A stretch of DNA of 64,000 nt from Aliishimia sp965656085. GTDB taxonomy: Bacteria; Pseudomonadota; Alphaproteobacteria; Rhodobacterales; Rhodobacteraceae. Both the position numbers and the translations under genes were made by a program. Below are positions 48,201 through 60,200 of the stretch, in pieces. The stretch is taken from the NCBI GenBank assembly GCA_965656085.1, contig CBFHJA010000020.1, positions 13,717-77,716 on the forward strand. Reading direction: 5' to 3'. The notes beneath the pieces are model-generated. The model made no database searches. It worked only from the letters and a program-made list of their open reading frames with translations, and was not told the DNA's origin. The number at the start of each line of letters is the position of its first letter. The first letter of the stretch is position 1.

Positions 48201-51200
48201 GACCGATCTGGGGGCCGGAGATATCGGCGCGGCACTGTCTGGCAGCACCGATATTCCGGTCACCGTGCGGGCGAGCAACGGCGCGCCGCTTTTGCAGCAA
48301 ATCCCGGACCTTCAGGTCGCAGAGCTAGAAACGCTGGAGACAACGTTCAGCGCCAGCGATCCCGATGGAGATGCGCTGACATTCACCGCCGCGAACCTGC
48401 CCACGGGGGCCGTGCTCGATCCGCTCACCGGCACGCTCAGCTGGATACCTGGGGTGTATCAGGCGGGGGTCTATGACGATGTGACGATCACGGTGTCCGA
48501 TGGCAACCGCTCGGATACCCAGAGCGTCACGATCACCGTGACCAATACCAACCGCGCGCCGATCCTTGTGCCCACCGCGCGCCAATCCGCGCTCGAAGGC
48601 GAGGCGTTCCAGTTCCGTCTGCTGGCCGCCGATCCCGATGGCGATCCGGTGATCTTTGCCGCCGCCGAGGCCCTGCCGCGCGGCGCGGTGCTCGATGCGC
48701 AGACCGGCGTCATCACATGGACGCCGGGCTTTGATCAGTCGGGCCTCTACCAGATCAAGGTCAAGGCAGTCGATCCGTCGGGCGCGGAGACTGTGCAGAC
48801 GGTCGACATGTCGGTCCTGAACCAGAACCGCGCGCCCACACCGGTGCTGGCCAACCGGGCGATTGCGGTTGGCGAGACGCTGGACATGGTGCTGGGCGCG
48901 GTCGACCCGGATGCGGATGACACCGTGACGCTCCGGGTGGAAAACCTGCCCGCCGGCGCGGTGTTCAATCCGGCGACAGGCCGCTTGACCTTCACCCCCG
49001 GCGTGGCCGATCTGCGGGATTTCGTTCTGCGCGTCTGGGCCCATGACGGCACCACCGAGGTTCTGGACACGATGGTGCTGCGGGTCACGCGCACGCCGGA
49101 GTTGCCCACTGCGGTGCTCGACGTGACCCCGCGCTTCCCGGCGCGGCCGGGTCAGGAAATCGTTGTGTCCACGGCGGGCTCCGGCTTTGTTCCGGTGACG
49201 GGGTTCAAGCTGATGGTCGATGGCGAGGAGGTCCTGCTCGACGATCTGGGCCGCGCGCGGTTAGTGCCGGATGCGCCCGGCACCTATCTGGCCGTTCTGG
49301 AAGTCACCAATGCCGATGGCCGCGTCGGGCGGGCTGAGACGCAGATTGCCGTGCGCGCCGATGGCGATGTGCTGGCCCCGGCCGTGTCGCTGGACCCGGT
49401 CGCCGCGCTCGTTTCGGGTGATATCCGGGGTGTGGTCGCCGATGAGAGCCTTGCCCGCTGGACGCTCGACCTTGTCCACACATCTGGCCGTGTGATTGCG
49501 CTGGCCGACGGCACCGGCGCCGTGGACGGCACGCTGGCCAGCTTGGCGGAAGGTACGGTGCTGTCGGGTCATTACACGCTGCGCCTGACCGCGCGCGACC
49601 TTGGCGGGCTGACCTCCATCGCCGAACAAGCGGTTGAAATCCTGCCGTCCGCGCTGACCCAAACACCGCAAAAAACGGTGACTGAGGCGATCTTGCCGAT
49701 TGGCAGCGGCAGCATAGCGCTGAACCGGATCTACCAGACCCATCAATCGCAGGAAGCGGGCGATTTCGGTCTCGGCTGGTTCGCCCCCTGGAACGATCTG
49801 CAACTCGACGCGGGCGGCGCTGCCGCGCTCGGCACCGCGCTCGAAGAGAGCGCGCGCATTCATCTGACCGCGCCGGACGGGCAGCGCGTGGTCTTCACGA
49901 CCCGCTTTGAAACCGTGCAGAAATCCGGGTTCGAACAGCTTGTCCTGCGGTTCGATAGCAGCGTGGCGGGCTACGCGCTCAGCGCGCAGACGCCGCTTCT
50001 GACCCCGTCCGAAGGCAAGGCCTACTCGGCGGTGTCGGGGTTGCCCTTCTCGCCCTTTGCGACCTCTGCCGATCTCGCGACGCTCACCCTGACGACACCC
50101 GATGGCGCGGCATGGTCGGCGGATGGCACCGGTTCAGTGCGTTCGGTCGAGGCGGCCGGTGGGCGCTTGCTGATCGCCGATAGCGGCGTGATCGGTGAGG
50201 ACAGTCAGGGCATCGCGCTTCTGCGCAATGCGGCGGGCTATGTCAGCGGCATGACGCTGCCGGGCGGTGAACGGGTGCTCTATCTTTACGATGACGCCGG
50301 GCACCTGAGTTCGGCGGCCCGGTCGGGTGGCGGTGGAGTGCTGTCCTATACCTATGAGGCCGGCGGCACGGGGCGGCTCACGGCGGCGTCGGGCGAGGCG
50401 GCTGAAGCGTGGACCTTCGATGCCGACGGCGTGGCAGCAGCGGTGCCGGTGGATCATGACTTTGGCGGTCTCTACGATTTTGCCGACTGGAGCCTGACGA
50501 CGGATGCGGGCACACCCGCCCGCGCGCTCTTCACGCTGCGCGAAAGCGAACTTGCGTCGGCGGAGGGTCAGATTCTGCTGCGGCTTGAGTTGTCCGGTGT
50601 GACGGATCCGCTGACATTGAGCCTCGGCGGGGAGCCACCACTTTCGTTGAACCAGACGGGCGACACGGTCGTCGCGGTGTTCCTTGTCGATCGGTTTGGC
50701 CTCGGCCAGATCGAGGTCACGAGCCCGGTGGCGCAAGCGCTGACGGTGTCGCTTCGGGCAGCGGGCGACCTGGTCGCCGATGGTGCGGTGGAGAGCGCAG
50801 ATCTGGTGGCCTATGACGCCGCGCCGAGCGACGAGGATGGCGACGGGCAGGTCACGCAGGCCGACCGCGCGCTGGTCTTGCAAAACACCGGCTTGCGGGT
50901 CAATGCGGCCCCGACCCTGTCGCCTGTGGCGCAAAAGACCTATCAGGACCTGTCCATCGAAATTCCGCTTGCGGGCATGGCCGATGATCCCGAGGGCGAC
51001 CCGGTCTTTTTCGAGGTCGTGGAGGCGGTTGGCGGCACGGCGGGTCTGACGCCGGACGGGCGTGCGTTGTTCTTCACACCGGAGGCCGGGCGCACCGAGG
51101 CGGGGCGGATCGTGCTGCGCGTCAGCGATGGGTATCGCAGTTCGAACATGGCCGATCTCGTGGTGGATATCTCTTCGGCAGCCCTGACGCGGATCGATTT

Positions 51201-54200
51201 CGAAAGCCGCGCGCCGCATCTGAGCACCAATGAGCGCCGCAGCTTCGACATTGTCGGAAGCTTCGCCGATGGCGGCACGGCTAACTTGCTCGAGGGTTAT
51301 GTGACGGTGCGCATGACCGACCCGGCGGTGGCCTCGCTGGTGCAGGGCCGCCTTGCAGGGCTGCAAAGCGGGGTGTCGGTGCTGGAGGTGTCGCGCGGGG
51401 CGATTGCGGCGGCAACGGCGATCAAGGTCGGCAGGCTCGATCCCTATGACGAGGCCCTGAGCCTGATCGGGGCGGACATTTATCCCGATGCGGTGATTGT
51501 CGATCCCGGTGCGTCGCGGCAACTGCTGCTCTTCGATCATCTCGAGGAGGATATCTTCCAGAGCCCGGATGCGGAGATCCGCACCTATGTGCTGAACGGC
51601 GAGATTGCCGAGGTGACGGCGGATGGCCGGGTGATCGGCAAAGCCACTGGGGAGACGGACCTCACTGTTATCTATCGCGGTGAGGAACTCCTTGTGCCCG
51701 TGAAGGTGCAGGAGCCGGTCGTTGGCGATGCGGTTCCGGTTGGCCGTGACGGTGGCATCGTTGGGAACGCGGAGGGCTATCAGGTCGCGATTGCCGAAGG
51801 GGCGCTGTCGCGCGACGCGGAGGTGACGATCACCACGCTGGAGGAGGCCGATCTCGGTGTGCCGTCGATCTCGCAGGTCGATGGGCTGGACTTTGCCGCC
51901 GCCTTCTCGCTGGAGACCGGCGATGCGGCGCAGGGCATCCCGATGCAATTCGCGGTGCCGACCGATCTCGATCCCGGCGATGAGGTGTTGTTCTACCGGA
52001 TTACCGATTTCATCACAGAAGACGGCATCGTGCGCGGATATCAGGAGGTCGAGAGCGGCTCGGTGGACGCAAACGGCATCGCCCGCACGAACTCACCGCC
52101 GCGCGACGGCGCGCGTGCCGATGGGCTCTACAGCGTGGTCAAGCGCTCGATCAACGAGGTGCGCGAGATCGGCTCCTCTCTCGAGGTGACGCGGCAGACA
52201 CCGGCACAGGTCGGTCAAATGACCGCCAATCTCGCCACTGGGCCGCTCGGCACGCTCATGGTCGGCGCGGTCGCGAATGCGGGCCGATTCGTGTTGTCGA
52301 TCCCGAAAACCGTCAACACCGTCTCGGCGGCGCTTGTGGACGCGGAAGCGCTCGAATTCCTGACCTCCAAGGCGCTACAGCTTGCCGAAGACATCGCGAG
52401 CTACGCGACAAAATTGGTCGCGCCGCCGCCGCAGCGGACACTGGAACCGCCGGTGCCGATCGTGACCTCCGTCGTAGTGGACTTCGTCGACAGTGAGAAT
52501 GACAAGGCGATCGCCAACCCGGTCTTCGTGATCGAAGGCGACCGCCTCGAAAGCGAGCAGCGCTATGCGGGCAAGGCCCCGCCCTGGGTCGTGTTCGGCA
52601 CCTTCGCGCCGGGTGAGTTCGAGGACAAGGCCAAGGCGCTGGTGAGCCAAGGTGAAGTGCCCTCAGACGCCGTTATCGTCTCCGAAGACGGGGCCGGTGT
52701 GGCGGTGCTTGCCGAGGTCACGAAAGAGGATGGCAAGACGGTCCTGAAGACCACGCCACCCCGGACTGTCGCCGCGTCCGAGATCAAGGTGGCGCGGGCT
52801 GTCGCGCGGGCCGAGGCCTTCGGGCTGGCGTCGCCATCACAACTGGCTGAAGGCTCGCCTTTCGGTGCGCGCTTCTTCGACGCGAGCTACATCCTGTCGG
52901 ACAGCTTCTCGGTGCGGGGCTCGGGCGATCTGACCTTTGCCGCGGTGCAGAGCGGCTATGAGCAGGCGGACGATCCCGATACGGACTCGCTCACCGGCAA
53001 TATCGACCAGATCATCGCGATCCGCGAGATTGGCGAGGATGACGAGGCCTTGCCGAAAATGGTCGCGCGCATCCCCATCGGATACCTCGACAAGAACGGC
53101 GAACCGATCGCGAACGAGCCGACGGTTTCTCCGCGCCAGATCGCAGTGACGCAGGACAATTCGCGGATTTACGTGGCGCTCGGCACTGGCGCGGGGATTG
53201 CCGTCGTCGACGGGATCACCCTGCGCCAGATCGACATGGACCCCGACACCGAGGAAATCGAGTTCATCGAATTCACGGCCGATGCAGGCGCTCAGTTCGA
53301 CGATATCTTTTTCAATCAGGGCAAGACCCGCCTCTACGCGCTCGATACGCGCTCCAACAAGATTCATGTCTTTGGTACCGACCCGGAAGATAGCGGGACC
53401 TATCACAAATTCGTCCGCACCCTGACCTTTACCGGTGACATGCGGGTCACGGCGGCGACCTTCACGCCCGATTTCAGCCAGCTTGTCGTCACGCGTGCCG
53501 ATGGCTCGAACAATCGTGGCGCAGTGGAGATTTACGAACTGCCCGAGACTATCCGCGACGAGCCTGAGCTTGTGGCAAGTTTTGGCGACACGCGCGGGTC
53601 GAGCGGCAATGATGGGCAGGCTGGGCTGTTCCTGCGCAATCCGCGCAACGTGCAGACCCAGGTCCATGACGGTGAATTCAAGATTGTTGTGCTCGATGCG
53701 GTGCAATCGGTGAACACCTCGCCCTTCAACGGGCTGGTCGCGGTTCTGACGCAAAACCTGAGGGGCGAGTGGGAACAGGAAAGCCAGATGTTCTTCGGCT
53801 TCCCGATCGGGTCTGACCCGGATGCCGGGAACGATCCCTTCACCGTCGCCGACCCCGTCGATATCGTGTTCTCGGAGGATGGCGGGACCGCCTTTATCCT
53901 CGGCGAGCGCCGGTTCAAGGCCGATGAGATCACCCGCGATCCCGATGTCGGGCTGCAATCGGGCGAAGCACGCTACCAGCGCAACGCCGCCGGCACAAAC
54001 ATTGCCATCGTCAAGAATTTGTTCTCGAAGGACGAAAATGAGCCCGCACGGGTCGTGGCGGCGACCCGTGCCGTGCCGAAATCCTGGGGCACCAGCCTCG
54101 GTTTGTCGCCGGATGGGCGCTACCTGATGCAGAGCGGCGCGCGGCTCGGAACGGTTCTGGTCTACGATACGCAGAAGATCGAACAGCAGATTTCCGGTGC

Positions 54201-57200
54201 GGAGTCGAGAAACGCCAACTACGTCGATCATCCGATCAACGATTTCGAATTCGGAACCAAGACTGTTCTGGATCGCCTCGACATAAGTGAACTCAGCCAC
54301 GACAATGACGAGGTCGCGCCGCGCGGTGCCTATGGCGTCTATCGCGAACTCGACAGCCCCTTCCCGATTTTTGTCGGAGGCAACGCAAGACCTTCCGCAG
54401 CGCCCAACCTGCCGATCCTGACCGGGGGCTATGTATATGGTTTTTCGGAGTCCCAGAGCGCGGTCACGCTGAACGTCGAGGACAACGATAACGACCCGTT
54501 CCTGATCACCGGGCTCAAGACCCGGATCACACTGCCTGAATACCGGCGCGAGCTTACCACCGAACAGCCCAAGTTCCGCTTCAAGATCGACGATAAGCTC
54601 GAAATCACGAAGGTCACTCTCACCGTCGCGGTGGCCGATGACGGCAAGGGGCTGTTCTTGGCGGATACCGGCGATCTGCGCAGCGCGGCGCTGGATAAGC
54701 TCGGCTATTCGCAAACCGATGCCAATGGGCAGAAAGTGCCCGTGGATGCCAATCGCAACCGGATTTACACCTATGACTTCACGCTGGAGGAGATCAAGGC
54801 GGCGCAGGAGAAGGACGGTATTCTCGAACGCAAACTGCCCAATGACGCGGTTCTGACCGCCGGTCAGGCCTATAACTGGGGGGTCGACGTCATTGTGTCG
54901 GGCCGGGCCGACCATCCCAATTCCAGCCGGGAAAGCAGCAGTTTCCTCGTCGAGCCGCACAGCAAAGCACCGGGCGAGCCTTATGCAGGCGTGACGGTCG
55001 TGACCCATGGCTTCAGCGCACCCTTCCTCGGGCCCGAGGTGCGGGACACCGCGACCTACGATCTGGCCGCAGGCATTGCGATGGCCACCGATGCGGCGGT
55101 GCTGCTCTATGATCCGCTCGGGCCTCACGAGAGTTCCAGCGCCAAGAACCGCTTCGGCAACTGGGTGTCGATGACGCCGGGTGTAGATGCCAGAACGGTG
55201 AACGCGCTGGTGCTGGTGCCGGACTGGACCGATGCCACGACGATCACCGATACGGGCTTCGCCGAGGCTGCGGGCGATGCGTTCTATGCGGACATTCTGG
55301 ACCTGCGGGACTCTCTGGGGGCGGATTACCTGACCTCACCGCTGCATTTCATCGGTCAGGGGCGCGGGACGGCGGTCAACAGCGAGATTTTGCAGCGTCT
55401 TCTGGCCAATCAGGGCACCGATGCGCTTGGCGATATTCAGGTCACGACCTTTGACGCCGAGGCCGGGCCACAGGCAAAGATGCAGGTGCCGACTACCATG
55501 CTGCTGGACATGGTCAGCACGGTCGCGTCGGCTGTGCAGGGCGCGGTTGTGGCTGGAACAGTGGCAAATGTCGCGCAAACGATTCTATCGGGCGGCACCA
55601 CGTCGCTGGCATCAATCCCCGCGCAGATCGCCCTGTCGGAGGCCTTCGTGGTCGCAGGCCGGGTCTCGACGGTGGTCGACGGGATCACAGCCGCGCTCAC
55701 CGCCGCGAAGCTCAATGTGATCGATTTCACGGTGTTCGAGGACCCGCTCACGGTGAATTGGAGCGGCGTGGACTTCGCCGACAACTATTATCACGGGGTG
55801 ACGATCGACAACCGATACCTGTCGTTCACAGGGCAGGGCGCGGCGCTGACCACAGCGGATATCAACATGCCCTTGAAGGACCTGCCGGGCTTCTTCGAGG
55901 ATGATGAGGTGCCCAAAATCAATTACGGTGGACTTGGTCTGCGCGGCTTGGGCATGGGCAACCTGAATGCGCGCACGGTGGGCTGGTATACAGGCACGGC
56001 GGATATGTCTGCAAACAGCTACACGGGCTTCGGCGGCGCGCAGAGCGGGATCTGGCGCTCGCCCTATAACCGCTTTGAAGACGTAATCACCGCGCATGCG
56101 GAGAAAGGCGTCCTCGACACACTTGGCACGCTGTCGCGCTACTACGATGATGCTGAGGCCCCGACGCCTGAGAACATCACAGACACGGTTTTCACCAGTC
56201 GCACCTTCGACACGAACCTCAAGAGTTGGTACGTGGCCCGCGAGTTTGAGAAATTCGCCTCGGACCGCAAGATAGAGGGCGCGAAGGCGAAGCCGGCGAT
56301 CGCGCGCACAGATGCCGAAGCGGCCAAGGATGTCCGGCCGTGGGAGGGCGTTGGGACGGGCTGGTTCTATTCCTCTCTGGGCCTTGGAGGCCCGCTTCAG
56401 GAGCGGATGAAACTCGCCGATCGCAAGAAGTTCGACGCCAGCAAGTACAACAACTCGGCGGCTGACGGGAAAGGCGAGGCACTCAATCCGCTCTTCAACG
56501 GGGATTTTCAGGCGACGAAACAGCCGACTTACGGGCGCTTCCCGATTCCCGGGCGCAGTGGCTTCGAATTGCCGGGCTGGTCGATGCATGGCGGCGGCAC
56601 CTATGTCAAAGGCTCCTCGGTCGCGGACAGCTACTGGCAAGGTCTGATGCTCATGCCGGACAATTCACTGGGCTTCGAGCTTGATTTCTCCAAGTTCGAG
56701 AAGGCGCTGCAGACACTCGCGGCGCGCTCGGGCGATCAGTGGAGCGAGGCCGCGATCAAATCCGCGCGCGACAAGCTCAAGAGCATTGCTGCGGCGGCGA
56801 CCGGAAAGAACCAAGCCTTCAAAGATAGCGTGGCGAGCATCAATGCGCGCAACGCGCCCGAGAAACTCTTCGAAACCGTGGTCAACACGTTGGGCAGCGC
56901 GGTGAATGTCAGCCAGAGCCTTGTCTCGGAGTTGTTCGACGACACCACGAGCGATGAGTTTTGGGATATTTTCGAGTATTTCCTCTTTGAGGTCGAAAGC
57001 GAGGGCCTCAAGGGTGGGGCGGCCAAGACCGCTGATCTGTTCTTGCCGGATGCCAAGGACCGCAAGATCGACCAGCTCAAGGGCAAGCTGGCCGACACGC
57101 AGAAATTCTTCACACCGGGGAACCGGGAGTTCCGCGCGACCGCGATCAAGGATTTCCTCAAGGAATCCGGCAAGGGAGCGTTGACCTCCTTTGCGCAGAG

Positions 57201-60200
57201 CATTCCGACGATCCTGTCCGCGATTCAGGCCAATTTCCTCGACTACCATTTCGAACTCGCGCCCAATTACGAACTTGTGCATAACCGGATGCTGTTCCCG
57301 TCCGACAAGACTGAGCTTGGGATCGACCTGCGTTGGAGCGACTACGAGGACACCCCGAAAAACACGCTGAAAGTCTTCGCGCAGGTGGGCAGCACGGCGG
57401 TCGAGTTGACGCCACGGGAGGCGCGGCTTGTGACCAACGAGACCGGGCTCAGCGGCGGCACCGAGCGCAAGGTCTTCAACGTTCCGGCGTCGGTACAGGG
57501 CAAGGTCGGCTACCTGATTATTCGCAATGTCGCATCGGGCGGGGACGCAGTTGCGGAGATCGACAATGTCAGCTTCTCGACCATCCTCTCCCTGACGGAC
57601 TCGCAGGGCGAAGCGGATGACCGGGTGATCGTGTTCAACGACACCGGGGAGGCTGGCGACGGAATCGAGGTTCTGCAAAGCTCGAAATCCAGCGGGACCG
57701 GGGCCGACCGGCACGAGATCACCTTCACCAATGGCACCAATGCCGCGCGTGACATTGGCATCCTTATTCCGAAATCCGACTTTCTGAAGGTGGACGCCGA
57801 TCCCAGTGTGTGGCGGCGGGTTGGCGGTGCCGGGGACGGTCTGGACCTCTTTCCGATACATATGGCCGAGGAAGCCGGAGCCGTTGAAATCAGCACCAAT
57901 CTCGCCGCCGGGGCCACGATCACCTTGCCGCTTGCCGCAGAACTCACGCCCGATTTCTTCACGGGCGAGGCGGCCCGCGAGCAGGCTCTGCTTCTGAGCA
58001 CAACCTTGCAGATCAGAGGGGCGCAGACCGACCCGAACAGCCCGGCCCGCGAGGTCAACCTGTTCTACACCGTGGACATGGGCGATGCCTCCACCAGCGA
58101 CGGTGTCTATACGCTGGCCGACACGACCGGGGGCAGCACGCGCACGTTCCAGATCGCCAAACTCGGCGCGGCGACCTCCGATATCGGCGTGGCCAATCTC
58201 GGTGCGTCCGAAACCCTGACAGCGGCGGCGGTGGACGGGGCAATCGACGTGCGGTTCAGGCCGCAGCCGATTGCCTTGGTGCAGAACGGGCGGCAGCCGC
58301 GCATTGAAAGCAACCAGACCCTTGGCCTGACCTTCCAGGGCGAGGTGATCGCGGAGCTTGCGCTCAAGGCCCATGGCACGAAACGGCAGGAGATCGGTCT
58401 GGACCTCGACACGTTGAAGGCGCGGGTCGCCCAGCAGATCGAGAACATCCGTGACGCCGAAGCGCTGGCAGAAGTCTCCAAGGAAAACAGCTTCGCGAAG
58501 CATTTCGCCGATCTGACCGACGGGGAGTGGGACGAGGTGGTCAAGGATATCACCGAGCGCCTCCGGGCGGTCTTCGCGGCGGGCGGGGAGTATATCCAGA
58601 TCAACGGCGGCACGGGCGATCAGACCATCGTCTTCCGCAGCGGCGTCGTGGAGACCGAGACGTTCCTCGTGGACCGCAGCGAGGAAGAGGAGGAGATCCG
58701 CAAGACCGGCACGGTGATCGCTGACGAAGTGTCCAAACGCGAGCGACCACCGGTTGAGCCGGTCGAGGATCTTCTCAATCGGCTACGCAAGTTGCCGCCC
58801 GATATCCCGCCGCCCTCGGTCATCCCGCCGAGTGAACGCGGCAAGGACGAGATCACGGAACTCGCCAAGGTCAGCACCGAGAAGCGCGAAGAGGCCAAGA
58901 AGCACGCCGCTGCGGGCGATGAGTTGACCGGGTGGATCATCGGCAGCCTTGAGAATGGCCAGTCCGACAAGAATGCGCTCGGCAAGCGCTTCCATGGACA
59001 GCACACCGCGCGCCAGACCGAGCTTGCCGGTGTTGCGCAGGCGCAGGCGAGCCTTGTGAGCCGTGTGGAGACGGAACTGGCGCGCGCGACCGGGGGAACA
59101 CCGCAGCAAAAGGCGGCGATCTCTGCGGTGCAGACCGCGCTCGACGCCGTCAAAGAGGCCGCTCAGGCGCTTGGGGATGCGGGCAATCCCAAGGGAGGCA
59201 CCCCGAGCAAGGACGCCTATGCGCAGATCCTCAGCCACGCCAACGCCAGTGCCCTCGCCGATCTGGCCGACAGCCTGATCGGCGGGCCGGCGGTGTCCGG
59301 GGACTCGCTGGCCAAGGTCTACAAGGAGAACGCCGCCGCCGTCACTTCGGGGATAGGGGCGGTGCAGGGCGCGGTCGGGGCCTTGCAAAACGCGCTGGCC
59401 GGGTTCGCCGCGCAGTTCGGCGGCGCGGTGGATGCAAGCGCGGTTCTGGAGGCGCTGGACGGCGCATCGGCGGCGCAGGAGGAGTGGGTCGATGGCAGCC
59501 AACTCTTCTTTGCCGGTGTCACGCGCGAAGAGGACCTGCTGGAGAAATCCCTGAAAATCGTCAACAAGACCTACCAAAAGGCGATTGCCAAGAACAAGGA
59601 CGCCAACAAGGCACAAGCCGCTGTTTACAAAAGCTATTTCGGCATGCAATCGACCATTAACGGCGTTCTGGACGACCTTGGTTTGGAAGAGGTCCTGTTC
59701 GATCCCGACTTCAATGACGGTATCCGCTTTGCCATGGATCAGGCCGAGGCGCGGGCTGAAGGCACGGGGACACTGGGCGGCGATGAGCCCCTGTCTCAAG
59801 ACCTAATCAATGAGGTTCTTCAAGCGGTCGAACAATCTGGCCTCAGTGACGGCGGTGATCCGTTCGATGCCGCCGAGCTGAAGACCCTGCCGAGCTTGGA
59901 GGCGGTCTACGAAAACGATGTTGATCCGGCATTCAACATGGGCGCCGAAGCCATGGTGCTGGATCAACTGTTGATCTTTTCGGGCGACACAGGCCCGCTT
60001 GAGGACCTGCGCGTTGTGGCCGAAGAGGCGGTCCACCAAGTGCAGCAGGGTGGCTTCGTGCAGCGCCTGAACGCCGAAGGCGGCGCGCGCGATATTCTCC
60101 CGGGCAACGTTCGCGAGACCACGGACGCCATGCTCAAGCGCCAAAGCGAGACCTTGCGCGGCAGCGGCGACAGCTTCCTCGGCGGCGCGGCGGACAGTAC

